A stretch of DNA of 64,000 nt from an uncultured Roseateles sp. (GCF_913777145.1 NZ_CAJYPS010000023.1:186001-250000); one strand, 5' to 3'; counted from the first letter of the stretch, positions 10,566 to 19,455 are shown. Program-made: numbers and translations. Notes: generated by a model from the letters alone, not told the origin.

Positions 10566-11351
10566 ATGAAACAAGCCCTGATCGGCGCGGCCCTGCTCGC
10601 GCTCCTCACCCCCTTGCTGGCCCAGGCCGAACAGTTCCAGGCCAGCGGCGGCATCTTCAACGGCGACGACTACGGCACGAGCTATGCCGGTGCCGGCGGC
10701 TTCACGCCGCTGAGCAACCAGGCGCTGGGCCAGGTAGTGGACGGCGGCAACTACGCCTTCGACGCCTTCGGCTTCTACAACGCCGGCACCGACGCCCTCG
10801 ACCAGAGCCGCCAGGTGGAGCTGCTGAGCGGCAACGTCTACCGCTTCTTCGACACCTTCACGAACAACGGCGGCAGCCGCGTCACGACCACGCTGAACTT
10901 CTTCGGCAACCTGGGGTCGGACGGTAACGAGCTGGTCAGCGTCAACAGCGCCGGCCTGATCGTCAGCTGCACCGACGACGGCGCCGGCAGCTGCACCGGC
11001 CAGCCGGTGCTGGCCCTGGTGTCGGGCAACAACGGCCTGGGCCAGGCCGCCATCACGCCGGACCGCTACAACGTGCGCTACACGGTCAGCCTGGACCCCG
11101 GCCAGAGCCTGAGCCTGCTGAACTTCGCCTTCCTGGCCAGCGACCTGAACGGCCCCACCGCGGAGGATCAGGCGCTGGCCGCCGCGACCGGCGCGCAGCT
11201 GCTGAACGCACCACGCCTGGAAGGCCTGAGCGCGCAGCAGGTGGCCGGCATCGCCAACTACACGGTGTCGCCCGTGCCCGAGCCGGCCAGCGGCCTGCTG
11301 GCACTGGCCGGCCTGGGGCTGCTGGGGCTGGCACGCCGCCGCCCGCGCTGA
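10566..11351 (+). CDS. PEP-CTERM sorting domain protein
   Basis: A 261-residue secreted protein with an N-terminal signal peptide (cleavage after LLAQA, near residue 21) and a C-terminal sorting tag: VPEPASG, a hydrophobic helix and a basic ARRRPR end. Such proteins are recognised by an exosortase (EpsH-type), cleaved and placed on or beyond the outer surface, often in strains with exopolysaccharide. The middle part is rich in Gly, Asn and Asp with no domain I recognise. Start ATG at 10566 follows ACGAGAG. No exosortase gene is in the window. Confidence 0.84.
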   Translation: MKQALIGAALLALLTPLLAQAEQFQASGGIFNGDDYGTSYAGAGGFTPLSNQALGQVVDGGNYAFDAFGFYNAGTDALDQSRQVELLSGNVYRFFDTFTNNGGSRVTTTLNFFGNLGSDGNELVSVNSAGLIVSCTDDGAGSCTGQPVLALVSGNNGLGQAAITPDRYNVRYTVSLDPGQSLSLLNFAFLASDLNGPTAEDQALAAATGAQLLNAPRLEGLSAQQVAGIANYTVSPVPEPASGLLALAGLGLLGLARRRPR

Positions 11352-11379
11352 CGCCTCACCGGGGCGCGCGGCGGCCCGC

Positions 11380-11835
11380 TCAGCGGTAATGCCGCGCCAG
11401 GCTTTCGGCGATGCAGACCGGCTTGGCCGCGCCCTCGCGCTCCACCGCCACCTCGATGGCCAGCTGCACCGCGCCGCCGGCCACGTCCTCCATCGCCAGC
11501 AGCTTGAAGGCCGCGCGCAGCCGGCTGCCCACCGGCACCGGCGCGGTGAAGCGCACCTTGTTGAGCCCGTAGTTCACCACCATGCGGGTCTCGCGCACCG
11601 CAAAGCCGGTCTCGAAGAAATGCGGGATCAGCGACAGCGTCAGGAAGCCATGGACGATCGGCCCGCCAAAAGGGCCGGTTCTTGCGCGCTCCGGGTCCAC
11701 ATGGATCCACTGGCGGTCTTCGGTGGCCTCGGCGAAGGCGTTCACGCGGGCCTGGTCCACGGTGATCCAGTCGCTGTGGCCCAGCGGCTGGTTGATCAGT
11801 GCCTGCAGGTCGGCGAGGGTCTCGAAAATGCGCAT
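11380..11835 (-). CDS. MaoC family (R)-specific enoyl-CoA hydratase-like protein
   Basis: A 151-residue hot-dog fold protein of the MaoC/NodN type, which hydrates enoyl-CoA thioesters. The hydratase signature is clear: NAFAEATEDRQWIHVDPERA with the catalytic Asp and His (about 44-57), then GPFGGPIVHGFLTLSLIP. The frame is open to 11871, but the ATG at 11833-11835 (MRIFETLADLQALI) fits the family N-terminus. It diverges from the KefF-like gene across 52 bases. Confidence 0.87.
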   Translation of the reverse strand: MRIFETLADLQALINQPLGHSDWITVDQARVNAFAEATEDRQWIHVDPERARTGPFGGPIVHGFLTLSLIPHFFETGFAVRETRMVVNYGLNKVRFTAPVPVGSRLRAAFKLLAMEDVAGGAVQLAIEVAVEREGAAKPVCIAESLARHYR

Positions 11836-11887
11836 CACAAGGCCTTGGTCCAGAGAGTGGCGGTCGCGCAAGTTACCCTAGCGGGCC

Positions 11888-12541
11888 ATGCCTGAAAGTA
11901 CCGAACGCGACATCCTCGTCATCGTCGCCCACCCCGACATGGCGCGCTCCAATGTGACGCGCCGCCTGCTGCAACGCCTGCAGGCCGACCCCATCGCCGA
12001 ACGCGTGAACCTGCGCGAGCTCTACCGGCTCTACCCGGACTATCACATCCATGTGGAAGCCGAGCAGCAGGCGCTGGCGGCGGCCCGCCTCATCGTGCTG
12101 CTGCACCCCATCACCTGGTACAGCATGCCGCCGTTGCAGAAGCTCTGGCTGGACGAGGTGCTGCGCCTGGGCTGGGCCTATGGCCCGGGCGGCACCGCGC
12201 TGCACGGCAAGGACCTGTGGCTGGTCACCTCCACCGGCGGCAGCGCGCACAGCTACAGCGCGTCAGGCCACAACCACCATCCGCTGGAGGACTTCCTGCT
12301 GCCCTACAAACACTCCGCGCTGACCTGCGGCCTGCACTACCTGCCGCCGCAGGTGCTGCATGGCGCCCACGTGGCCAGCGAGGCGCAGCTGGACGCACAC
12401 GCGACGCTGTTCCTGCAGCGCCTGGCCCACCACCCCGAGTGGTGCGAGATCGCGGCCGAGCCGGTGATGGGCGACGAAGAGGCCATCGCGCTGGACGAGC
12501 GCCCGCCCTTGTTCTCCACGCTGGACGGAGGCGACGCATGA
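11888..12541 (+). CDS. KefF/KefG-like NAD(P)H oxidoreductase, antiporter ancillary protein
   Basis: A 217-residue flavodoxin-like quinone reductase-type protein. Ancillary proteins of this kind bind and activate KefB/KefC glutathione-gated potassium efflux systems. Visible motifs are VIVAHPDMARSNVTRRLL, HPITWYSMPPLQKLWLDEVL and the flavin-loop region STGGSAHSYS. Its stop overlaps the start of the antiporter gene (ATGA at 12538-12541), so the two are coupled. KefF and KefG cannot be told apart by eye. Confidence 0.85.
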   Translation: MPESTERDILVIVAHPDMARSNVTRRLLQRLQADPIAERVNLRELYRLYPDYHIHVEAEQQALAAARLIVLLHPITWYSMPPLQKLWLDEVLRLGWAYGPGGTALHGKDLWLVTSTGGSAHSYSASGHNHHPLEDFLLPYKHSALTCGLHYLPPQVLHGAHVASEAQLDAHATLFLQRLAHHPEWCEIAAEPVMGDEEAIALDERPPLFSTLDGGDA

Positions 12542-14406
12542 TCCACGGTCACTGGATGACGCTGCCGCTGGTGCTGCTGGCCGCCGCCGTGCTGGCCGTG
12601 CCGCTGGCGCGCTGGGCGCGACTGGGCTCCATCCTGGGCTACCTGATCGCCGGCGTGCTGATAGGCCCGCAGGTGCTGGGCCTGGTGCACGAGAGCGAGG
12701 TGATGCTGCAGGTGGCCGAACTGGGCGTGGTGCTGATGCTGTTCCTGGTCGGCCTGGAGCTGGACCCACGCCGTCTGTGGGCCATGCGCCGCCCCATCTT
12801 CGGCTGGGGCAGCGTGCAGCTGCTGGGCTGCGCCGCGCTGCTCAGCGCGGTCGCGCTACTGGTGGGCATGCCCTGGCGGCTGGCGGTGGTCGTGAGCCTG
12901 GGGCTGGCGATGTCGTCCACCGCGGTGGCGCTGGCGGTGCTGGCCGAGCGCAACCTGGGCCGCACCACCGCGGGCGAAAGCGTGCTGTCGGTGGCGCTGC
13001 TGCAGGACATCGCGGCCATTCCCATCCTGGCGCTGGTGCCGGTGCTGGCGGTCAGCGGCGCGCACGACAGTGATGGCGGCGTCACCGCGCTGGCCGCCGG
13101 CAAGGCGATAGGCGCCATCGTCGTCATCGTGTTCGGGGGGCGGCTGCTGCTGCGCCCGGCGCTGCGCTGGATCGCCCACAGCCGCACGCCCGAGATCTTC
13201 ACCGCGGCCGCGCTGCTGCTGGTGCTGGGCACGGCGGCGCTGATGCACTGGGTGGGCCTGTCCATGGCGCTGGGCGCCTTCCTGGCCGGCGTGCTGCTGG
13301 CCGAGAGCGAGTACCGGCGCGAACTGGAGACCGACCTGGAGCCCTTCAAGGGCCTGCTGCTGGGCCTGTTCTTCATCGCGGTGGGCATGGGGCTGGACCT
13401 GCGCGTGGTGGCGCAGACGCCCGGCCTGGTGCTGGAACTGCTGGTCGCGCTGCTGGTGTGCAAGACGCTGGTGCTGGTGCTGATGGCACGGGCCATGCGC
13501 ATCCCGCTGCTGGAGCGCCCCGCCTTCGTCGTGCTGCTGGCCCAGGGCGGCGAGTTCGGCTTCGTCGTGTTCCAGCTCGCGCAGAGCGAGGGCATGATCA
13601 CCGACGCGCAGAACTCCGCGCTGGTGGCCGCGGTCGCGCTGTCGCTGGCGATCACGCCGCTGCTGCTGGCCGGCAGCGAGCGCCTGCTGCGTCGGCGCCT
13701 GGCCGGCAGTCGCAAGCGCCTGCGCGAAGAAACCCCACCGCCGCCCGCGCCCATCCTGATCGCCGGTGCCGGCCGCTACGGCCAGATCGTCGGCCGCATG
13801 CTGCGCGTGGCCGGACTGGAGTCCACGGTGCTGGACCATGACGCCGAGGTCATCGAGGGCCTGCGCCGCTTCGGCTGGCAGGCCCACTACGGCGATGCGA
13901 CCCGGCTGGACCTGCTCAAGGTGGCCGGCGCCGCCCAGGCTCGCATCATCGTGGTCGCGGTGGACGACATCGCACAGAGCCTGGAGATCGTGGAGCTGGC
14001 GCGCGAGCACTTTCCGCAGGCCACGCTGGTGGTGCGCGCACGCAATGTGCAGCACTACTACCAGCTGCGCGACCTGGGCGTGGAGCACATCGAGCGCGAA
14101 ACCTTCGACTCCGCCTTGATGAGTGCCCGCAGCGTGCTGGAGCTGGCCGGCATGGAGCCGCATGCAGCTCGCCGCCAGGCCATGCGTTTCCGGCGCCACA
14201 ACCTCGAGCAGCTGGCCGCGATGCAGGCGCTGCACCAGGACCAGGCCGCGCTGATGGCCGCCGCCAAGGCTGGCCGCCAGCAGTTCGAGCAGCTGATGGC
14301 CGCCGAGCGCGAAGCCGAGAGCGCCCACCGCCAGGCCCAACGCACCGTCTGGGCCCAGGGGGCTGCGCCGTCACCAGCCCCTGTCCCGGCCCGCGATGAA
14401 CACTGA
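12538..14406 (+). CDS. KefC-like glutathione-regulated K+/H+ antiporter with RCK domain
   Basis: A 622-residue inner-membrane CPA2 antiporter, close in length to E. coli KefC (620). The N-terminal 380 residues hold about 12 helices with ILGYLIAGVLIGP, LGVVLMLFLVGLELDP, SSTAVALAVL and LLQDIAAIPIL. A cytoplasmic KTN/RCK nucleotide-binding domain follows, with the Rossmann motif GAGRYGQIVGR (near 409-419), and ends in an Arg/Gln-rich tail. In this family glutathione adducts of toxic electrophiles open K+ efflux and acidify the cell. The preferred ATG is 12538; the frame runs further upstream as a shadow of the preceding gene. Confidence 0.88.
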   Translation: MIHGHWMTLPLVLLAAAVLAVPLARWARLGSILGYLIAGVLIGPQVLGLVHESEVMLQVAELGVVLMLFLVGLELDPRRLWAMRRPIFGWGSVQLLGCAALLSAVALLVGMPWRLAVVVSLGLAMSSTAVALAVLAERNLGRTTAGESVLSVALLQDIAAIPILALVPVLAVSGAHDSDGGVTALAAGKAIGAIVVIVFGGRLLLRPALRWIAHSRTPEIFTAAALLLVLGTAALMHWVGLSMALGAFLAGVLLAESEYRRELETDLEPFKGLLLGLFFIAVGMGLDLRVVAQTPGLVLELLVALLVCKTLVLVLMARAMRIPLLERPAFVVLLAQGGEFGFVVFQLAQSEGMITDAQNSALVAAVALSLAITPLLLAGSERLLRRRLAGSRKRLREETPPPPAPILIAGAGRYGQIVGRMLRVAGLESTVLDHDAEVIEGLRRFGWQAHYGDATRLDLLKVAGAAQARIIVVAVDDIAQSLEIVELAREHFPQATLVVRARNVQHYYQLRDLGVEHIERETFDSALMSARSVLELAGMEPHAARRQAMRFRRHNLEQLAAMQALHQDQAALMAAAKAGRQQFEQLMAAEREAESAHRQAQRTVWAQGAAPSPAPVPARDEH

Positions 14407-15250
14407 AACGCCGTCCGCCGACCAGCTGGCCGAGGCCGCCGCGCTGCTGGCCCAGGCGGACGGGCTCATCGTCACTGCCGGCGCCGGCATGGGCGTGGAC
14501 TCCGGCCTGCCGGACTTCCGCGGCCGCGAAGGCCTGTGGCGCGCCTACCCGGCGCTGGGTCGCGCGGGGCTGGACTTCGCCGCCATCGCCAGCCCCGAGG
14601 CCTTCGCGCGCGACCCCCACCTGGCCTGGGGCTTCTACGGCCACCGCCTGGCGCTGTACCGCCACACCCGGCCGCATGCGGGCTTCGCCCGGCTGCGCGC
14701 CTGGGGCGAGCGCCTGCCGCATGGGCTGGCGGTGTTCACCAGCAATGTGGACGGCCAGTTCCAGCGCGCCGGCTTCGACGAGGTGCTGATCCACGAATGC
14801 CACGGCTCGCTGCACTGGCTGCAATGCCTGCGCGGCTGCGGTCAGGCGCCGCTGCCAGCCACCGGCCTGCAGCCCGATACCGACGAGAACGAAGGCCGCT
14901 GGCGCGGCGCGCTGCCGCAATGCCCGGGCTGCGGCGGCCTGCTGCGGCCCAATCTGCTGATGTTCGGTGACGCGCGCTGGCAATCCGGGCGCTACGACGC
15001 CCAGGGCGAGCGCCTGCAGCGCTGGCTGGCCGGCGTGCAGCGGCTGCTGGTGGTGGAAATCGGCGCCGGCACCGCCATCCCTTCGGTGCGCCATTTCGGC
15101 CAGTGGCTGCTGGCCCACCACGGCGCCCAGATGCTGCGCATCAACCCGCGCGAGCCGGCGCTGGCCGCCTCGCTGGGCCTGGGCCTGGCCTGCGGGGCCC
15201 TGACTGCGCTGGACGGCATGGCGCCCCACCTGGACGAGCTGCTGTCATGA
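14396..15250 (+). CDS. Sir2 family NAD-dependent protein deacylase
   Basis: A 284-residue cytosolic sirtuin. The NAD-binding motif GAGMGVDSGLPDFRG is near residues 28-42 and TSNVDGQF near 119. The catalytic His is H136 (CHGS), and the zinc cysteines are C144, C148, C176 and C179. The late nucleotide motif VEIGAGTAIPSVRHF is also present. The usual TQN(V)D is TSNVD, a common bacterial variant. It overlaps the end of the antiporter gene by 11 bases, and its stop overlaps the next start (ATGA). The substrate is unknown. Confidence 0.87.
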   Translation: MNTETPSADQLAEAAALLAQADGLIVTAGAGMGVDSGLPDFRGREGLWRAYPALGRAGLDFAAIASPEAFARDPHLAWGFYGHRLALYRHTRPHAGFARLRAWGERLPHGLAVFTSNVDGQFQRAGFDEVLIHECHGSLHWLQCLRGCGQAPLPATGLQPDTDENEGRWRGALPQCPGCGGLLRPNLLMFGDARWQSGRYDAQGERLQRWLAGVQRLLVVEIGAGTAIPSVRHFGQWLLAHHGAQMLRINPREPALAASLGLGLACGALTALDGMAPHLDELLS

Positions 15251-15813
15251 GCGCACCGGCCGACCTCACCGCCCAGTTGCAGGCCGCCCACGCGGGCGAC
15301 GCAGCGGCGGCTGAGGCGGTCTGGTCGCTGATCTACCCCGAGCTGCGCCGCATCGCCCATGCGCGGCTGCGCGGCACGCCGGTACTGACACTGTCCACCG
15401 AGGAGCTGCTGCACGAGGGCTTTCTGCGCCTGGCCCAGCCGGGCGGCCCGGTGCTGCACGACCGCCGCCACTTCTACGCGCTGGCCAGCAAGGTGATGCG
15501 CCATCTGGTGATAGACCACCTGCGCCAGCGCCAGGCGCTGCGCCATGGCGCCGACTGGCAGCCGCTGGCCTGGGACACGGCCTGCGTGGACGCCGCCACC
15601 CGCCCAGCGGACGACGCGCGCCTGCTGGCGCTGGACGACGCGCTGCAAAGCCTGCAGCAGCTGGAGCCCGGCCTGGCCGCGGTGGTCGAGCTGCGCTTCT
15701 TCGGCGGCTACACCGAGGCCCAGGCGGCCCAGGCGCTGGGCCTGAGCGAGCGCACGCTGCGCCGCCAATGGACCCGGGCACGCGCCTTCCTGCGCCTGCA
15801 GCTCGATGGCTGA
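15247..15813 (+). CDS. ECF-type RNA polymerase sigma factor (TIGR02999-like)
   Basis: A 188-residue sigma factor with region 2 (LIYPELRRIAHARLRG, then STEELLHEGFLRL and HFYALASKVMRHLVIDHLR) and region 4 (AAVVELRFFGGYTEAQAAQALGLSERTLRRQW). This fits the subgroup that is typically encoded next to a Ser/Thr kinase instead of a classical anti-sigma factor. It sits between the Sir2 gene (ATGA overlap) and the kinase gene (8-base overlap). Its target promoters cannot be deduced here. Confidence 0.88.
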   Translation: MSAPADLTAQLQAAHAGDAAAAEAVWSLIYPELRRIAHARLRGTPVLTLSTEELLHEGFLRLAQPGGPVLHDRRHFYALASKVMRHLVIDHLRQRQALRHGADWQPLAWDTACVDAATRPADDARLLALDDALQSLQQLEPGLAAVVELRFFGGYTEAQAAQALGLSERTLRRQWTRARAFLRLQLDG

Positions 15814-17776
15814 GCCCATCCCGCCCGCGCTGTGGCCGCGGGTGTCGGCCGCGTTCGACGCGGCCGTGCTGCTGCCCGCCGGCCGGCGCGAGGCCTGGCT
15901 GCAAGACCTGCCCCCCGATGTGGCCGCCCCGGTGCGCGCGCTGCTGGCCGCGCACGAGCGCACCGGCACGCTGCCCACGCTGGGCCCCGAGCTGCAGCAG
16001 GCCTGGCAGGCCCTGGACCTGCAGGTCGGCCAGCGCCTGGGGCCCTATCGCCTGCTGCAGCTCCTGGGTCGCGGCGGCATGGCCGAGGTCTGGGGGGCGG
16101 AGCAGGTGGACGGCCCGCTGCTGGGCCGCCGGGTCGCGCTCAAGCTGCCGCTGGGCGGCCGGCGCCTCAGCGCCCGGCTGGACGAGGAACGCGCGCTGCT
16201 GCTGGCGCTGGAACACCCCCACATCGCCCGCCTCTACGACGCCGGCACCGAGGCCACGCCCCAGGGCCCGCAGCCCTGGCTGGCGCTGGAATGGGTGGAT
16301 GGGCAGCCGCTGGACCAGGCCCTCGCCGGCCGGCCGCTGCGCGCCCGGCTGATCGCCTTCCTGCAGGTGCTGGACGCGGTGCGCCATGCGCACGCCCGCC
16401 TGATCCTGCATGCCGACCTCAAGCCCGCCAACATCCTGCTGGACGCCCAGGGCCGCGTGATGCTGCTGGACTTCGGCATCGCCCGGCTGCTGGACCAGGA
16501 CGGCCCTCAGGCCTGCTCGCCCGCCAGCGCCGCCCCCGAGCAGCTGCGCGGCGAGCGCCTGGGTGTGGCCGCCGACGTCTACGGCCTGGGCCAGGTGCTG
16601 GCCCGTCTGCTGCCGCGCGAGCAGCGCCGCGGCCTGGCCGGCCAGGCGCTGAACGCGGTGATCGCCCGCGCCCTCGCACCCAAGCCCGCCACCCGCTATG
16701 CCGACGTGGACGCACTCGCGCAGGACATCCACCGCGTGCTGGACCACCGCCCGGTGCAAGCCGGCGGCACCCTGGGCCGGCTCTACCGCCTGCGCTGCCT
16801 GCTACGCCGCCAGCGCCTGCCGCTGCTGGCCGCGGCCGCGCTGCTGGCCGGCCTGGGCCTGGCGCTGTGGCAGGCCGACAGCGCGCGGCGCGAGGCGCGG
16901 CGGGCCGAGGTGGCCAGCGCCTACCTGCTGGACCTGTTCAAGACCCTGGACCGCCGCGCGGTGGACGGGGCCCAGCCCGAGGCCGCGCTGCGCCGCCTGC
17001 TCAACGAGCGCATGGCGCAGATCGAGCAGCGCCTGCCCGACGACCCCGACACCGCCGCCGAGCTGCTGCGCATCACCGCCACGGTGCACGACTACCTGGG
17101 CGACGCCGCGCGCAGCCAGGCGCTGGGCCGGCGCCGCTACGAGCTACTGAGCCAGCGCCTGGGCCCGCGGGCGCCGGCCACGCTGGCCGCCGGCCTCAGC
17201 CTGGCCTGGCCGCTGCTGGCCGAGCGCAACGCCGCCGCGGCCCAGACACTGCTGGACGAGCTGGACGCCGGGCTGCCGGCCCGCGGGCTGATGCGCGCCG
17301 AATGGCTGCTGGCCCGCCACGACCTGCGCCAGCAGCAGGGCGCCGGCCTGCCCGAGCGCGAAGCGCTGCTGCGGGCCGCGCTGGCCCGCTACGCCGCCGA
17401 CGCCCCGCTGGACAGCGGCCACGCTGCCACCTGGCTGGCGCTCAGCGAACTGCTGGCCGAGGCCGGCCGCCCGGGCGAAGCCCTGGCCGCGGTCGATGCG
17501 GCGCTGCAGCGCGTGCCCCAGGCCCAGCCCTACATCGCCAGCGACCATGCGCGCCAGCTGCTGCAGCGCGCCACGCTGCGCGCTCGTCTGGGCCAGCCGG
17601 GCGGCGCGGCCGACGACGCGGCCGCACTGGCATTGCTGCGCGACAGCGTGGGCCTGCGTGCGCCCTTCGTGCGCCGTGCGCTGCAAGGCGCGATCACCCG
17701 TCGCTGCGGGCCCGACCGCGCCGGCGCCGACGCGCTGGCCCGCGAGGCGGGCCTGGCGCCCTGCCCCTCTCCCTAG
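15806..17776 (+). CDS. Membrane-anchored Hanks-type Ser/Thr protein kinase with TPR-like sensor region
   Basis: A 656-residue kinase. The catalytic domain (about 78-310) shows the Gly-rich loop LGRGGMAEVWGAE, the lysine in RVALKLP (near 113), the catalytic HADLKPANILL (His 202) and DFGIA. A single membrane helix lies near 338-355. The extracytoplasmic C-terminal half is made of Ala/Leu/Arg-rich helical repeats resembling TPRs. The substitution HAD for HRD removes the RD arginine, so activation-loop control may be unusual. It overlaps the ECF gene by 8 bases and probably controls that factor, as in known ECF-kinase pairs. Confidence 0.86.
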   Translation: MAEPIPPALWPRVSAAFDAAVLLPAGRREAWLQDLPPDVAAPVRALLAAHERTGTLPTLGPELQQAWQALDLQVGQRLGPYRLLQLLGRGGMAEVWGAEQVDGPLLGRRVALKLPLGGRRLSARLDEERALLLALEHPHIARLYDAGTEATPQGPQPWLALEWVDGQPLDQALAGRPLRARLIAFLQVLDAVRHAHARLILHADLKPANILLDAQGRVMLLDFGIARLLDQDGPQACSPASAAPEQLRGERLGVAADVYGLGQVLARLLPREQRRGLAGQALNAVIARALAPKPATRYADVDALAQDIHRVLDHRPVQAGGTLGRLYRLRCLLRRQRLPLLAAAALLAGLGLALWQADSARREARRAEVASAYLLDLFKTLDRRAVDGAQPEAALRRLLNERMAQIEQRLPDDPDTAAELLRITATVHDYLGDAARSQALGRRRYELLSQRLGPRAPATLAAGLSLAWPLLAERNAAAAQTLLDELDAGLPARGLMRAEWLLARHDLRQQQGAGLPEREALLRAALARYAADAPLDSGHAATWLALSELLAEAGRPGEALAAVDAALQRVPQAQPYIASDHARQLLQRATLRARLGQPGGAADDAAALALLRDSVGLRAPFVRRALQGAITRRCGPDRAGADALAREAGLAPCPSP

Positions 17777-17801
17777 GGGGATGGCCCCCAGCATCCCTAG
17801 G
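17772..17801 (+). terminator. Hairpin at the end of the kinase operon
   Basis: CCTAGGGGGAT pairs with ATCCCTAGG, with one bulged G, around a C-rich loop. The stem begins two bases before the kinase stop codon. No T-run follows, so it is a probable but not certain terminator. Confidence 0.4.
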
Positions 17802-17887
17802 CTGATGCCCGCCCCGCTGGCCGCTTTCGCGGCCGGACCGCGTATGTGGAGATGCGCCATCCCGGCGTGCTCCGCAGGAAGACTCCC

Positions 17888-18520
17888 ATGGTGTATCGAT
17901 TCAGCGGCCTGCTGGCCGCGCTGCTGCTGGCGGGCTCGGCCAGCGCCCAGGTCAGCGGCCTGTTCAACACCGGCGTCGACGCCGCCGGCAACCCGCTGAC
18001 GGGCTACCAGGCCGACCCGCACTACCTCATCGTCGGCCACCCGGTGTTCGGCACCGCCTACGCCTCGCGCGCGGCGGACGGCCCGCCGATCAGCGATGGC
18101 GCCTGGCTGGGGGACACCGCGCTGAGCAGCTGGATCAACCCGGTCGTGGGCACAGGCTTCACGGACCAGCCCGGCATCACCGACGCGCTGCGCTACGAAA
18201 CCCATTTCCAGGTGCAGGCCGGCTTCGAGGCCCAGGTGCAGCTGAGCGGCCGCTGGGCCGCCGACGACAGCGGCCTGCGCCTCTGGCTCAATGGCGTGCA
18301 GGTGGCCGGCGTCCCGGTCGCGCAGGCGGACGCCTGGCAGGCCTTCACGATCACCAGCGGCTTCGTGGCCGGCGACAACGTGCTGGCCTTCGACACCCTC
18401 AGCACCCAAAGCCCCACCGGCCTGCGCGTGGAGGTGACGGCCGTGCCCGAGCCCGGCGGGCTGGCGCTGATGCTGGCCGGCGGCCTGCTGGTGCTGCGCC
18501 GCGTGCGGAGGCCGGCATGA
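17888..18520 (+). CDS. PEP-CTERM sorting domain protein
   Basis: A 210-residue secreted protein with a signal peptide (cleavage after GSASA, near 20) and a C-terminal VPEPGG, a hydrophobic helix and RRVRRPA, the exosortase tag. The middle region (about 95-175) looks like a jelly-roll segment: FQVQAGFEAQVQLSGRWAADD and LWLNGVQVAG. The ATG at 17888 follows GCAGGAAGACTCCC. Its stop overlaps the next PEP-CTERM gene (ATGA), and it lies 111 bases downstream of the kinase gene. Confidence 0.82.
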   Translation: MVYRFSGLLAALLLAGSASAQVSGLFNTGVDAAGNPLTGYQADPHYLIVGHPVFGTAYASRAADGPPISDGAWLGDTALSSWINPVVGTGFTDQPGITDALRYETHFQVQAGFEAQVQLSGRWAADDSGLRLWLNGVQVAGVPVAQADAWQAFTITSGFVAGDNVLAFDTLSTQSPTGLRVEVTAVPEPGGLALMLAGGLLVLRRVRRPA

Positions 18521-19455
18521 GCGCGGCCCGCGCTCTGACGGCCGGGCTGGGCGCCGCGCTGCTGTGGGCGCTCAGCCTGCCAGCCGCCGCGCTCGACAGC
18601 CAGCTCACGGCCCAGCTGCTGGTCAACACCACCGCGTTCTACCCGGTGTCGGGCGTGGACAGCGACGCCCCGACGCTGAACCTGATGGACGATCCGCGCG
18701 TTAGCCAGCTTCAGGTGCTGGACACCCGCTCTGCCTTCGGCGGCGGCAGCGCGCTGGCCCACTTCGAGGGCCGCATGGGCCTGCTGCGTGCCTATGCCTG
18801 GGCCAGCTTTCCCTACTGCTGCGACGCCTTGGGCCAGCGCGTGGTGCAGGGCTACAGCAACGCCACGGTGGAGGGCCGCTTCTACGACAGCATCGCGGTC
18901 AGCGGCGCCGGCCTCGCGCCCGGCACGCCGGTCAGCTACACGGTGAACTTCAGCATCGCGGGCAGCCTGTCCGACCCCAGCTTCGAGAGCGGCGGCTTTC
19001 TGACGGCCTACGGGCTGGCCGAGGTGAGGCTGCGCGACCTCAGCAGCTTCGCCGAGGTCAACAAGAGCTGGGACGCCAGCCGCGACACGCCAGGCCTGTT
19101 CAGCCTCACGCTGGACACCTTTGTCGGCCGCACGATCGCGCTCAGCGGCATGCTGGCGGTGGGCGCCTCGGTCAGCGACGCCGCCCGGCTGGGCCGGGTC
19201 GCCTGGGCAGACTTCGGGCACTCGGCGGGCTATCAGCTCCTGCCGTCGGTAGCCGGGCTCAACACCACCGGCGCCAGTGGCTACGACTTCTCCGCGTCGC
19301 CAGTGCCCGAGCCCGGCGCATGGGCGCTGCTGGCCGCCGGCCTGCTGCTGCTGGGCCTGCGGCGACAATCTGGCCCATGTTTGCGCCCTCCCAGCTCGAA
19401 GTCCGCCGATTCTTCTGCGCCACCTACCGCAAGTGGCGGGACGGCGCGCCGCTGA
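18517..19455 (+). CDS. PEP-CTERM domain protein with an extended C-terminus
   Basis: A 312-residue protein with a signal peptide (LSLPAAAL, near 25) and a PEP-CTERM tag (VPEPGAW, a leucine-rich helix and LRRQ) near residues 264-288. Members of the family normally end a few residues after the arginines, but here the frame runs on for about 28 residues and overlaps the next gene by 79 bases. The central part has a run of Ser/Gly/Ala beta-strand-like sequence and no known domain. The start overlaps the upstream PEP-CTERM stop. Confidence 0.78.
   Translation: MSAARALTAGLGAALLWALSLPAAALDSQLTAQLLVNTTAFYPVSGVDSDAPTLNLMDDPRVSQLQVLDTRSAFGGGSALAHFEGRMGLLRAYAWASFPYCCDALGQRVVQGYSNATVEGRFYDSIAVSGAGLAPGTPVSYTVNFSIAGSLSDPSFESGGFLTAYGLAEVRLRDLSSFAEVNKSWDASRDTPGLFSLTLDTFVGRTIALSGMLAVGASVSDAARLGRVAWADFGHSAGYQLLPSVAGLNTTGASGYDFSASPVPEPGAWALLAAGLLLLGLRRQSGPCLRPPSSKSADSSAPPTASGGTARR

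Noticed and set aside
12217..12537. Upstream extension of the KefC frame
   Set aside because: Out-of-frame shadow of the KefF-like gene; the overlap ATGA at 12538 gives the true start.
14396..15250. Sir2 gene as part of an antiphage system
   Set aside because: It is a complete stand-alone sirtuin with zinc and catalytic motifs, in an operon with an antiporter; no defence partner (Argonaute, HerA, TIR or nuclease) is nearby.
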